Below are positions 26,663 to 35,147 of a stretch of DNA of 64,000 nt, one piece after another. The notes below the pieces were generated by a model. The model did not search any database and was not told where the DNA came from. It saw only the letters and a list, made by a program, of their open reading frames with translations. The stretch is from Deltaproteobacteria bacterium HGW-Deltaproteobacteria-15 (GTDB lineage: Bacteria; Desulfobacterota; DSM-4660; Desulfatiglandales; HGW-15). Positions within the stretch are counted from its first letter, which is position 1, and each line of letters starts with the position of its first letter. The DNA is taken from positions 80,033-144,032 of the forward strand of contig PHBH01000007.1 of the NCBI GenBank assembly GCA_002840535.1, given 5' to 3'. The translations under genes and the position numbers were made by a program.

Positions 26663-27049
26663 ATGGGAAGATCAGTCAAGTTGATGTTGTTGTTTGTGAA
26701 TGTTGCTTTTTGGTTGTTTTCATTGCCTGCTGCGACCTCCGCATCGGAAACGGATTGTAAGGAATTCATCGAAACGCGTTCCGCAAAGCAGTTGTCAAAA
26801 GAACTGGGAAAACCGGTAAGATGGGTGGTGGGAAATTACAAAATCAACCTCTTTGACAGGGAGACCGGCAAAAAGAAGGGAAAAGTGGTCGGGAAACTCA
26901 TCCCGGGCTGCCGCGCACAGGTACTGAAGACCGGTGCGGATGATTACCAGGTCAAGAGCCCGCTCGACGGGTCGGTCGGCTGGATCAACAGAAAAGAGGT
27001 TCGACACATTTTGCTGCTCGATTCAAAAACATTCAAACCCTGCAGATGA
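26663..27049 (+). CDS. Secreted SH3-like domain protein
   Basis: A 128-residue exported protein. Start MGRSVKLMLLF is chosen because residues 1-24 then form a clean signal peptide (core LLFVNVAFWLFSL, cleavage near ATSA/SE); the frame opens earlier at 26609. The mature part ends in a bacterial SH3-like beta barrel (GKLIPGCRAQVLKTGADDYQV, DGSVGWINRKEV). Two Cys residues (DCKEF near the N terminus and the final CR) could pair. Codon use is somewhat more AT-rich than in the neighbours. The function is unknown; such domains often bind cell-wall peptides. Confidence 0.65.
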   Translation: MGRSVKLMLLFVNVAFWLFSLPAATSASETDCKEFIETRSAKQLSKELGKPVRWVVGNYKINLFDRETGKKKGKVVGKLIPGCRAQVLKTGADDYQVKSPLDGSVGWINRKEVRHILLLDSKTFKPCR

Positions 27050-27155
27050 CAAGGCTCAATACCCGTTTACTGCCAAGATCGCGCTGCCATACACTGGCCG
27101 CCTGAAACTCATGTTTGTCGGAACGCCAGGTCATGCCCGGCTGTTATGACAGGGG

Positions 27156-28403
27156 ATGCCCTTGAGTATAATGGATCTAACGAAAGAACCGGGCGGGAAC
27201 GAATCAGTCCAAGGCGGTTCCCTGATTGCTGCTGCGGTCGGGCCGGAGGAGGATCGCCTTTTCACCTCGAACTTCGTCCTCTCATCGCTGGCCAACTTCG
27301 CCAATGCCTTAAGCAGTCAGATGCTGGTAGCCATCTTGCCTGTATATGTCATAACCCTGGGAGGGGGCCAGGCCGATGCCGGCCTGGTGAGCGGCGCCCT
27401 TGCCATATCGGCCCTGCTGTTTCGTCCTCTACTGGGTTGGCTGACCGATGCCTGGCGCCGCCGCCCCGTGGTCCTGATCGGCACCTCCTTCTACGGGTTT
27501 GCGAACATTGTCTACCTCTTAGCCGGTTCGATCCCCCTCCTGGTGCTTGGAAGACTCGTTCAAGGTTTCGGGTTGAGCTGCTACACAACGGCGTCCAACG
27601 CCTTTGTCGCAGACATCGCACCGGTCAAAAGGAGGGCCGAGGCCGTAGGAATCTTCTCTGCAGCACAGGCTGTCGGCCTGATCATCGGGCCGGTTGTCGG
27701 TTTCATGCTCGTAAGGTCGATCGGTTTCCAGCGCCTGTTCTACTTCAATGGAGGGCTGACCATCATCGCCTTCTCCCTGTTGATCTTCACACGAGAGCGG
27801 CGGCAGCCGTGGAGAATCAAGCGCCGGCGCTGGTCTCCCCGCACCGGCATCGTGGCCCTCGATGCACTGCCGGTTGCCTGGATGGCTCTCTGCATGGGAG
27901 TCGGCCTGGGGGCGGTTCACTCGTTCATCGCGATTTTCGCCACCTCGCGCGGCATCCAGAACCCAGGATTCTACTTCATGGTTCAGGCTGTCGCTCTGCT
28001 GGTCTCCAGGACGTTCGCCGGCCGTTTGGCCGACCGCCACGGCCGCGCCATCGTCATCATCCCCGGCTGTATATTGATGGCAGCCGCCCTGGCAATGCTG
28101 CCGCTGGCCCACGGCTTCCCTTGTTTCATTATCTCGGCCTCACTCTTCGGAATCGGGTTCGGCTCGGCTCAGCCCACAACCATGGCCCTGCTCATAGACC
28201 GGATTCGACCGGAGCAGCGCGGCCTCGCCACGAGCACCTATTTCACGGGATTCGACGTGGGCTTCATCATAGGCACCGTTCTGCTGGGAGCGGTGAGCGA
28301 ACACTGGGGTTTCGCGGTGATGTGGCCGATTGCGGCAGCTTGCACCCTGCTTTGTCTGGCAGGCATCATGGCAGACCGCCGCCGCAGCTCAACCGCGCAA
28401 TAG
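27156..28403 (+). CDS. Major facilitator superfamily transporter
   Basis: A 415-residue membrane protein with about 12 hydrophobic helices. The A-motif between helices 2 and 3 reads GWLTDAWRRRPVVLIG and its second-half counterpart GRLADRHGRAIVIIPG. It resembles drug/sugar efflux MFS proteins; the substrate cannot be read from sequence. An ATG at 27171 (MDLTKEP) is an alternative start; neither has ideal spacing to AGGGG at 27151-27155. No cotranscribed partner is apparent. Confidence 0.88.
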   Translation: MPLSIMDLTKEPGGNESVQGGSLIAAAVGPEEDRLFTSNFVLSSLANFANALSSQMLVAILPVYVITLGGGQADAGLVSGALAISALLFRPLLGWLTDAWRRRPVVLIGTSFYGFANIVYLLAGSIPLLVLGRLVQGFGLSCYTTASNAFVADIAPVKRRAEAVGIFSAAQAVGLIIGPVVGFMLVRSIGFQRLFYFNGGLTIIAFSLLIFTRERRQPWRIKRRRWSPRTGIVALDALPVAWMALCMGVGLGAVHSFIAIFATSRGIQNPGFYFMVQAVALLVSRTFAGRLADRHGRAIVIIPGCILMAAALAMLPLAHGFPCFIISASLFGIGFGSAQPTTMALLIDRIRPEQRGLATSTYFTGFDVGFIIGTVLLGAVSEHWGFAVMWPIAAACTLLCLAGIMADRRRSSTAQ

Positions 28404-28808
28404 CAATCCATCACTACTCGAAGAGAACACGGTTTGCCGCATTAAAAGACAACCCAGGAGTGGCAAGTTGCCAGTCTGATATCATCCGCAGATTGCTCCA
28501 GGATTCTCATCGTAGGTGTCCTTCTTGAGGTTCATTCCGGAGTGCGCCCACGCAAACCTTGATCAAGAGGTGGCCGTATCAATCAACATGAGCTCGAACT
28601 ACGAACCGGGCTGATATATCTCGGGGATACAGCAACCGCTGAAGGCTGCATCAGAACTTGAGCTGATGGCAAGCTGTACATGCAACTGCAGTCGTTAAAT
28701 GGCAAACCTCGCCTGAATCTTAGAAACTGAAGGGCATCCCTGCAGTTTGTGAAGAACGTCCACCAGACTCACTATTTGAGAAGGCAGGAATTCTCTTGAC
28801 GTGAGGTC
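28404..28808. other. Intergenic region with no recognised gene
   Basis: About 400 bp between the MFS gene and the higBA promoter. Short open frames here have no familiar motif or ribosome site. It may hold decayed sequence. Confidence 0.4.
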
Positions 28809-28837
28809 TTGCATTTTATACCGCGATCCGGTATAGT
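28809..28837 (+). promoter_or_regulatory. higBA promoter with palindromic operator
   Basis: TTGCAT (28809-28814) and TATAGT (28832-28837) are 17 bp apart. The perfect palindrome TATACCG-CGATC-CGGTATA (28817-28835) overlaps the -10 box, a good position for autorepression by the HigA antitoxin or the HigBA complex. Confidence 0.7.
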
Positions 28838-28854
28838 GGTACTCAGGAAAGAAC

Positions 28855-29151
28855 ATGGGCATACGAAGCTTCAGAAACAAGGGGACGGAAGACATCAACT
28901 ACGGGAGGACTTCAGGAGACAGCCTCAGGACTCTTCCAAAGGAGCTTCACCGAAAGGCTCAGGTAAAGTTGGCCCGTGTGGGTGCGGCAACATCAATCCA
29001 AGATCTTCGGGAAATCAGAGGTAACCGCCTAGAAAGCCTCAAAGGTGACAGAAAAGGTCAATTTAGCATTCGGATCAATGATCGGTATCGAGTCTGTTTC
29101 AGGTGGAAAGACGAAAATGCCTTTGATGTAGAAATCGTCGACTATCACTAG
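28855..29151 (+). CDS. higB: HigB-type toxin (RelE/GraT family mRNA interferase)
   Basis: A 98-residue basic protein starting MGIRSFRNKGTED, after AGGAAAG. The pattern KLARVGAATSIQDLREIRGNRLESLKGDRKGQFSIRI, then NDRYRVCFRW, matches HigB/GraT ribosome-dependent mRNA interferases; the RI.DRYRVCF strand and final VEIVDYH (His) are typical of the catalytic surface. The order toxin first, antitoxin second, with a 16-bp gap is the characteristic hig arrangement. Confidence 0.92.
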   Translation: MGIRSFRNKGTEDINYGRTSGDSLRTLPKELHRKAQVKLARVGAATSIQDLREIRGNRLESLKGDRKGQFSIRINDRYRVCFRWKDENAFDVEIVDYH

Positions 29152-29167
29152 CGAAGGAGAGATAACC

Positions 29168-29476
29168 ATGAACAACAAGTCGCACTTGACGCCCGTTCAT
29201 CCGGGCGAGGTGCTGAAGGACGAATTGGAAGAGATAGGAATGACTCAGACTGCATTAGCTAACCACATTGGTGTTTTGCCAAAGACAGTCAATGAAATAT
29301 GCCGGGGCAAACGAGGAATCAGTGCAGACATGGCAATGAAACTCTCAAAGGCGCTGGGGGGGAGGCCTCAATTCTGGCTCAATTTGCAGAATAACTGGGA
29401 GCTAAGTCAGTTGGACGACGCGGCTTTTGAAGGAATCGAGCGTGTTGGCTCCGATCTACCGCGATACGAGAGATAG
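29168..29476 (+). CDS. higA: HigA-type antitoxin, XRE/HTH
   Basis: A 102-residue Xre-type helix-turn-helix protein starting MNNKSHLTPVHPGEVLKDEL, after AAGGAG. HPGE..KDELEEIGMTQTALANHIGV is the VapI/HigA signature; the HTH covers about residues 25-60 (TALANHIGVLPKTVNEICRG), and ALGGRPQFWLNLQNNWEL is the conserved C-terminal part. It should neutralise HigB and bind the palindrome at 28817-28835. Confidence 0.94.
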   Translation: MNNKSHLTPVHPGEVLKDELEEIGMTQTALANHIGVLPKTVNEICRGKRGISADMAMKLSKALGGRPQFWLNLQNNWELSQLDDAAFEGIERVGSDLPRYER

Positions 29477-29918
29477 CAGATCGGTCTCTCTCGCCTCCTC
29501 ATAGCTTGGAGGAGCGACTGAACCTTGCCATTCTCCTGATTGATTCTCGCGTCACCGTCACAAGAATCTGTTTCTGGATACTGGCGGGATCTCTTTGCAG
29601 ATATCTGCTTTCTTCACAGGAATGGGAGTATGGGTGATACCTGGGTTGGGGTTAAAGTTTATAGCTTTCATCTTTGGCGAACAGAAGGTTCTTTCATTAT
29701 CCTCCCCTAGTCGGAGGCACCGGCTGGTCCTCTGGAAGCTTGACATAGGCGGCTGCTTGCTCTCAAATAGAACTACTCTAAATAAGGAGGGGTAGAGATT
29801 GAGTGCATGGCCACCGTAGATTAAGACGTGTTCTGCATCGGCTTCATTCCGTATAACCGAGAGGGGGCAAGAAACCCCCTTTCTCATTCGAACCGGTTCC
29901 ATCCGAAAGAGATCATCT
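29477..29918. other. Intergenic region with no recognised gene
   Basis: About 440 bp between higA and the truncated sixA copy. A 114-codon frame on the minus strand (29558-29902) shows no domain and no ribosome site, so I do not call it. Confidence 0.4.
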
Positions 29919-30037
29919 GTAAGATGCCGCTGTTGCTGTAGAGGAGGAATGATGAGACTCTATCTTATGCAACATGGCAGGCCCGTGGCCAAGGAGGAGA
30001 ACCGCGATCGTCCATTGTCGGATCAGGGGAAAAGGGA
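29919..30037 (+). repeat. Direct repeat (copy 1) flanking the PAS kinase gene
   Basis: About 118 bp from TGTAAGATGCCGCTGTT to GGGAAAAGGGA is repeated at 33363-33482 with roughly a dozen differences. The two copies are 3.44 kb apart and flank the sensor kinase gene. Confidence 0.85.
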
Positions 30038-30040
30038 AGA
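29949..30040 (+). pseudogene. Truncated 5' copy of the sixA-like gene
   Basis: The first 28 codons (MMRLYLMQHGRPVAKEEN.. to PLSDQGKR) are nearly identical to the intact gene at 33395, as is the 30-bp leader including GAGGAGG. After position about 30037 similarity stops and the frame runs antisense into the 3' end of the PAS kinase gene, ending at 30173. The catalytic second half is absent, so no active phosphatase can be made. Confidence 0.85.
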
Positions 30041-30064
30041 AACTTGGACAGCAAATCTGCGATT

Positions 30065-33055
30065 TCAAGATTGTTCAGATCCGAGAATGGAATTGTTTCC
30101 TTCAACAGGCAAAGTAACGATGAAGATCGATCCTTTTCCCGGGGTGCTCTTGGCGGTGATCGTTCCGCGATGATGCTCAATTACCTTCGAGCAGATGGCC
30201 AGCCCCATCCCCACGCCCACGTATTTGTCCTTGCCGTGGAGACGATGAAAAGGCTTGAAGATGCTCTCCAGGTATTTTTCTTCAAAGCCGATCCCATTGT
30301 CATTGAAGGATATGTGGCATTCGCGGCCTTGCGAGCTGCATTCGGCGTGGATTTTAATTATGGGCTGAATGCCCTCCCTGCTAAATTTCAGTCCGTTCTC
30401 GAGAAGATTTTGGAAGAGCTGTCTCATCTGCCCGGCGTCTGCTTCGATCTCAGGCAAGTCCCCGATCTCTACCAATGCTCCCGCATCGCGGATCTGGAGT
30501 TCCAAATCCGCAACCACGTCTCTGGCAATCTCGTTCAAGTCGACCCGGCCGAAGGCTTCGACCCTGGAGGTCAAGAGTGAGTATTTCGTGAGGGATTGAA
30601 GCACATCCCGCATCCTCGTAGCGGTCTCGTGCAACCGTTTAATGTAATCGCGTCCCTGCTCGTTTACCGAACCGAAGTATTTGGTGGCGAGTAAGTCACT
30701 GAACGTCTGGATCTTCCTCAAGGGTTCCTGGAGATCATGAGCCGCAACGAAGGTGAAGTTCTGCAATTCCTCGTTTCTCCGCTCGAGCTCGGCCGTTCGT
30801 TCCTGTACAAGGAGCTCCAGTTCGTCATGAGATCTCTTGAGGACCTCCTCCGCACGTTTTCGGTCCGTGATGTCGCGGTCGATTCCGCGGTAACCCAGGA
30901 GATTCCCCTGTCCATCCAGCCTGGGCACACCGCTGGTTTCGAGAACCACCCGGCGGCCGTCCTTCCCGATGTTCACATTCTCAAGGCCGATGAACGCTTT
31001 GCGCTCCTTGGCCATCCCGGAAAACTCCGCCCAGGTACGGACTGATTCGTCCGGGGGCATGAACTCGAACGGTTTTCGACCGAGGACTTCTTCCGGTTCG
31101 TAGCCGAGAAGATCGCGTACCCGTGGACTCGCGTATGTGTAGACGCCATCGGCGTCCGTCTCCCAGATCCAGTCGCTCGTGGTTTCGACGAGCGAGCGGA
31201 ACTTCTCCTCGCTCTCTCGCAGCGCCTCCTCCACCCGCTTGCGCTCGGTGATGTCGGAGAGAATGCCCTGAAAACCGACGATCTCCTTCCCTTCATAAAG
31301 TGGACTGCTGTGTGTCTTTACCCAACGGATCTGGCCAGTTTTTGTCATCACCCGGTATTCATTCTGGACAACGGCAGCCTCAGATATTATCTTTTGACCG
31401 TTTTGATAAAGCTTCGGCAGATCATCCTTAAAAATTATTCTTTGGATAGGCTGACCAGTGATCTCGGACTCCCGGTGCCCGGTTATGGATTCAATAGAAG
31501 CGCTGACAAAGGTGACCCGGCCCTCCAAATCCACTGTGTACAACACTTCCTTCATGTTTGTGATGAGATCACGGAACTTCTTCTCACTGGCCTTGAGCGC
31601 TTCCTCGGCCTGCTTGCGCTCGGTGATATCCCAGAACGACCCCTGCACTGCAACAACATCACCCTCTTCAAACAGAGGGCGGGTAAATGTCTGCATCCAA
31701 AGGATGCTGCCGTTCTTATGCCGGAGCCGATATTCGTTGCTGATTATTCCTTTCTCTGAGACAGCATGCCCGATGTTTTTCAATGCCGGGCTGAAGTCTT
31801 CTTCATAAATGAATTCCCGGATATTATGACCAATCATTTCCGACTGCTCATAACCAATCAACCGCGTTGCAGAAGGGGTGATAAATAGAAGCTTGCCGGT
31901 TTGATCAACGATGAAAACAACATCGCTCATGTTCTCCACAATGGCGCGGTACTTCTGCTCGCTCTTCCGCAGCGCCTGCTCCCTGGAGCGGACCTTCTCG
32001 GTCATGTCATTGAAGGCTTCGGCAAGGTTCCTGATCTCGCGGGGGCCATGAACCGTTTCAATTTTCTCCACCTCTCCCTGTCCGAGCGCAGCGGCGTGAT
32101 CGTGCAGCCTGCGAATCGACGTGGAAATCGGGCGGGACAAAATTACCGCGGCCCCAAATGCCGCGAGTGTAAGAAGCAACATGAAACCGGCGTGTGGCAG
32201 CAGCATTCCCAGAATTCCCTGGATGATATCCCCCTCAGCGCGGCTCGCAGCAGCAACCCAGTTGATGAAAGGAATAGGGACAAAAGCAACCAGCCTTCTT
32301 TCACCTCCTGACCCGTATACCTCGGCTGTAGCTTCTTTTCCATTAAGAGCATCCTGGATTGCCGGAAAGCGTTTGAGCCAGTTCCTCTGCTCGGGTGACA
32401 GCATCGTGGCAGGGTATCTGTAGACATGCGTTCCATTACTATCGATGAGGCTGATCCCCGCGTCTTTAAATCTTTGAACAGCCAGAAAGGAGTCCAGCTT
32501 ATCCACAACACAGACGCAACTTATGATTCCGAGGAGATCGCCCCTGGAGTCCCGAATCCCTCTGCCAATCGCAAAAACCTTCTCTCCCGTGTATGGAGAA
32601 ACATGAAGACCGCTGACACCATGCTCCTCCCCGGACGCAATTTTCGGAAATAGATGCAGTCCCGTGTTCTCACGGTTCTCTAGCGCCGGGATGCTGGTCA
32701 CAAGGTTTACGCCCGCAGGGCTGCTCCATGTAAAAGACGCGAGAACCGGATTTTTCTCATCTGCCGCCCGTAGAAGCCTTCGGAGAGAGTCGTTGGAAGG
32801 AGGAGGGGAAGCTGTGGCCGCCAAGCCGATGGTGAGTTGAATATGAAGAACGTCCTTTATAAATGCATCAAACGTTTTGGAGACGGTCCGGGCGAGTTCG
32901 AGATTCGCATGCATCTCGGCATCCTTGCTCTCCCGGTACCATTTGTAAAAAGTGAAAGCTTGTAGAAGTAAAACCGAGACAAAAACAACGATGAGGAGGA
33001 AGAAGACCCTCTTCCTGATCCCCATTTCAGACCGGAGGCTGAATGGATTGTTCAT
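30065..33055 (-). CDS. Cache/HAMP/PAS sensor histidine kinase
   Basis: A 996-residue membrane kinase. A first membrane helix (residues 15-35), an extracytoplasmic Cache-type sensor region (about 40-275), a second helix (about 288-310) and HAMP (SRPISTSIRRLHDHAAALGQG) are followed by three PAS/PAC units, each ending in a DITERK/DITDRK box. The HisKA domain has the phytochrome/Cph1-like H box FVAAHDLQEPLRKIQTFSDL, then HATPase_c (NLLENGLKFSREG, FNDNGIGFEEKYLESIFKPF, GVGMGLAICSKVIEHH). The start at 33055 follows GAGAGG. The gene lies exactly between the truncated and intact sixA-like copies; a SixA phosphohistidine phosphatase next to a kinase could be functionally relevant. Confidence 0.9.
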   Translation of the reverse strand: MNNPFSLRSEMGIRKRVFFLLIVVFVSVLLLQAFTFYKWYRESKDAEMHANLELARTVSKTFDAFIKDVLHIQLTIGLAATASPPPSNDSLRRLLRAADEKNPVLASFTWSSPAGVNLVTSIPALENRENTGLHLFPKIASGEEHGVSGLHVSPYTGEKVFAIGRGIRDSRGDLLGIISCVCVVDKLDSFLAVQRFKDAGISLIDSNGTHVYRYPATMLSPEQRNWLKRFPAIQDALNGKEATAEVYGSGGERRLVAFVPIPFINWVAAASRAEGDIIQGILGMLLPHAGFMLLLTLAAFGAAVILSRPISTSIRRLHDHAAALGQGEVEKIETVHGPREIRNLAEAFNDMTEKVRSREQALRKSEQKYRAIVENMSDVVFIVDQTGKLLFITPSATRLIGYEQSEMIGHNIREFIYEEDFSPALKNIGHAVSEKGIISNEYRLRHKNGSILWMQTFTRPLFEEGDVVAVQGSFWDITERKQAEEALKASEKKFRDLITNMKEVLYTVDLEGRVTFVSASIESITGHRESEITGQPIQRIIFKDDLPKLYQNGQKIISEAAVVQNEYRVMTKTGQIRWVKTHSSPLYEGKEIVGFQGILSDITERKRVEEALRESEEKFRSLVETTSDWIWETDADGVYTYASPRVRDLLGYEPEEVLGRKPFEFMPPDESVRTWAEFSGMAKERKAFIGLENVNIGKDGRRVVLETSGVPRLDGQGNLLGYRGIDRDITDRKRAEEVLKRSHDELELLVQERTAELERRNEELQNFTFVAAHDLQEPLRKIQTFSDLLATKYFGSVNEQGRDYIKRLHETATRMRDVLQSLTKYSLLTSRVEAFGRVDLNEIARDVVADLELQIRDAGALVEIGDLPEIEADAGQMRQLFQNLLENGLKFSREGIQPIIKIHAECSSQGRECHISFNDNGIGFEEKYLESIFKPFHRLHGKDKYVGVGMGLAICSKVIEHHRGTITAKSTPGKGSIFIVTLPVEGNNSILGSEQS

Positions 33056-33362
33056 AAGCGCCTCTCGGAACGGGAAAACAAATTGCAGGTTCCTGCACTT
33101 GATGGAAATGAATGAACAATATCCGCTATCGCACTCAGACGGCCGTTAATAAATCGAGATCCATAAGAATGAGTATCTCATCCTACCCTCCAGAGAGGAC
33201 TAGAGGCAAGCATTACTAAGAAAGAGAAGATTTCTATATTCTTTCAACCGGGCACTATAAGACGCTTCCTGATTGGGTTGGGCACAAGGGTTTGAGGTGA
33301 ATATGCCGCACAAGTATTGCAGGCAGACCTCCTCCTCACGTAAGATGGACTCCAATGACGGT
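33056..33362. other. Divergent intergenic region with no recognised gene
   Basis: About 300 bp between the divergent kinase and sixA-like genes. It must hold both promoters; no RNA or coding signal is seen. Confidence 0.4.
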
Positions 33363-33482
33363 GTAAAAGATGCCGCTGTTGGTGTCGAGGAGGAATGATG
33401 AGACTCTATCTTATGCAGCATGGCAGGCCCGTGGCCAAAGAGGAAAACCCCGATCGTCCATTGTCGGATCATGGGAAAAGGG
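33363..33482 (+). repeat. Direct repeat (copy 2), start of intact sixA-like gene
   Basis: Partner of 29919-30037. It covers the ribosome site and first 28 codons of the intact gene. Confidence 0.85.
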
Positions 33483-33859
33483 ATGTGGAGAGGGTGGCGG
33501 GCTTTCTCCATGAACTTGGCGTCCAATTTGAGGAGGCCTTTCACAGCGGAAAGACGCGCGCCCGACAGACCGCGGAAAGCATGATCTCCAAGCTGAGTCC
33601 CGGCCTGGCTCTCGCGCAAAGGGAGGGACTCTCTCCCTTGGACGATGTAAGGAACATCGCCGAGTATGCCAAATCCGTAAGGAAAGATCTGTTGATCGTC
33701 GGACATCTGCCTCATCTCGGTAAACTCGCCTCCCTCTTGATTACCGGCAGCGAGTCGGTTCCGGTTGTCAGGTTTCAGCAGGGGGGAGTGGTCTGTCTCG
33801 AGAAGGATACGGATGGAGTCTGGTCGATAGTCTGGATGCTCGTCCCTGAGATTCTGTGA
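33395..33859 (+). CDS. sixA: SixA-like phosphohistidine phosphatase
   Basis: A 154-residue histidine phosphatase superfamily protein, preceded by GAGGAGG. The N-terminal motif reads LMQHGRP, with Gln replacing the Arg of the RHG motif but the nucleophile His kept; RPLSDHGKRDVERVAGFL, HSGKTRARQTAESM and LIVGHLPHLGKLASLL (second catalytic His) match SixA, which dephosphorylates His-phosphotransfer domains. A truncated duplicate lies at 29949. The adjacent kinase may be related in function (inference). Confidence 0.88.
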   Translation: MMRLYLMQHGRPVAKEENPDRPLSDHGKRDVERVAGFLHELGVQFEEAFHSGKTRARQTAESMISKLSPGLALAQREGLSPLDDVRNIAEYAKSVRKDLLIVGHLPHLGKLASLLITGSESVPVVRFQQGGVVCLEKDTDGVWSIVWMLVPEIL

Positions 33860-33877
33860 AGGGGGTGCATTGGAAAT

Positions 33878-33930
33878 TGAAAGGGTGTCTGCCGGGGCCA
33901 CCCCCGGCAGACAAGAAAGATTCCCTTTCA
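33878..33930. terminator. Bidirectional terminator between sixA and dctP
   Basis: A perfect 12-bp stem TGTCTGCCGGGG (33886-33897) / CCCCGGCAGACA (33902-33913) with a 4-base loop, extended by outer GAAAGGG/CCCTTTC pairing. It lies 19 bp after the sixA-like stop and about 100 bp from the convergent dctP stop. Confidence 0.7.
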
Positions 33931-34017
33931 CTCTTTTCAGATCTCTCTGTGACAAACATGTTTCCCGGCAGGGTCCCTCGTGTTACTTGACCAGGCCGGG
34001 CAACATGGCTGCAATTC

Positions 34018-35082
34018 CTAGTCCTGGTACGCCGACTGGATTTTCCTGGCCTTTTGCTGTTCCTTCCAGGACTGCGTTCGTTCTTTCAGGAACTTGACCC
34101 AGCTGTCGACATCTTCGGCCTTGTGGCCTTTGGAAACCATATCTTTTTTGTATTTGTCGAACACCGGCTCTACCGCCTTTACCCACTTGGCGCTCTCGGC
34201 CTCTGCCAGGGGCAGGATCTCGCCGCCCTGGCTCAGGAAGAACTCCCGGCCTTCGATTTCGATTTCATTCCATGACCGCGCCCACTCTTCATTGAACTCC
34301 TTTGAGAAATCCATGATCAGCTTTTTCATATCCGCAGGGAGACTGTTGAATTTGTTCTTGTTCATGACCACGTAGAAAACATTGACCATCGAGACGTTCA
34401 CGGATGCGGTGGTGAACTTCAAGAGCTCCCCGAACTTGAAGCCCTTCATCATCTCGAAGTTTCCGAGATTGCCGTCGAGGACCCCTCTTCTCAGGGCTTC
34501 GTAGACATCCACGATCTCCAAAGGCATGGGTGTGGCGCCAAACGCCGCCGTGACGTCCGCGATCCTGCCCTGCGCCCTGACCTTAAGGCCCTTGAGATCT
34601 TCCAGGGTCTTCACCGGCTTCTTGAGCGTCTGCGGGACGCAGAGAGGGCTGGAGCTGATCATGAGGAGCTGGTAGGCATCCCATTCCTTTGGTTTGAATT
34701 TTTCTGTGAAGTCGATCATGGCATGGGCTCCCACCCAGGGGCTGGGGAACCCCACCGGCAATTCCATGACCTCGGAGACCGGGAACCGGCCTGCGGAGTA
34801 AGAGATGTGGGAGAGGCCGATATCGGCGACTCCTGTCTGGACCCCGCTCGCCATTTTCAGCATGGAGAGAAGGGTCCCGCCCCCAAGGTGAGTGATCTCC
34901 AGTTTCCCGTTGCTTTTGGCCGCCAGTTCTTTGGAAAACTTCTCCATCATGGCGGTGTTTCTGTGCATGGGGGGAAAGCCGCTGGCGAATTTGAGCTTGA
35001 TCGTATCCGCCGCATTGGCGAAAGAGCAGGCGCCGAGCATCAGCGAAAAACCAACGGTCATCAGTGCTTTTTTACTTATCAT
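34018..35082 (-). CDS. dctP: TRAP transporter substrate-binding protein DctP
   Basis: A 354-residue binding protein of a TRAP (tripartite ATP-independent periplasmic) transporter for C4-dicarboxylates or related carboxylates. AAGGAGG ten bases upstream supports the start. The signal region includes a possible lipobox (LGAC, Cys at residue 19), so the protein may be a lipoprotein; cleavage at FANA/AD is the alternative. KLKFASGFPPMHRNTAMMEKF, the Arg motif DLKGLKVRAQG, and EALRRGVLDG are DctP hallmarks. It is the third gene of dctQ-dctM-dctP. Confidence 0.9.
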   Translation of the reverse strand: MISKKALMTVGFSLMLGACSFANAADTIKLKFASGFPPMHRNTAMMEKFSKELAAKSNGKLEITHLGGGTLLSMLKMASGVQTGVADIGLSHISYSAGRFPVSEVMELPVGFPSPWVGAHAMIDFTEKFKPKEWDAYQLLMISSSPLCVPQTLKKPVKTLEDLKGLKVRAQGRIADVTAAFGATPMPLEIVDVYEALRRGVLDGNLGNFEMMKGFKFGELLKFTTASVNVSMVNVFYVVMNKNKFNSLPADMKKLIMDFSKEFNEEWARSWNEIEIEGREFFLSQGGEILPLAEAESAKWVKAVEPVFDKYKKDMVSKGHKAEDVDSWVKFLKERTQSWKEQQKARKIQSAYQD

Positions 35083-35147
35083 CTATGGTGCCTCCTTGTG
35101 CTTTGTTTTTTTGTTCCTAACCACGCTTCACTTTACCTGCAGCGAGC

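Noticed and set aside
27146..28528. 460-codon plus frame overlapping the MFS gene
   Set aside because: Wrong frame: the product is Arg/Pro/His-rich without membrane helices.
29558..29902. 114-codon minus-strand frame near the truncated sixA copy
   Set aside because: No ribosome site, no domain and irregular composition.
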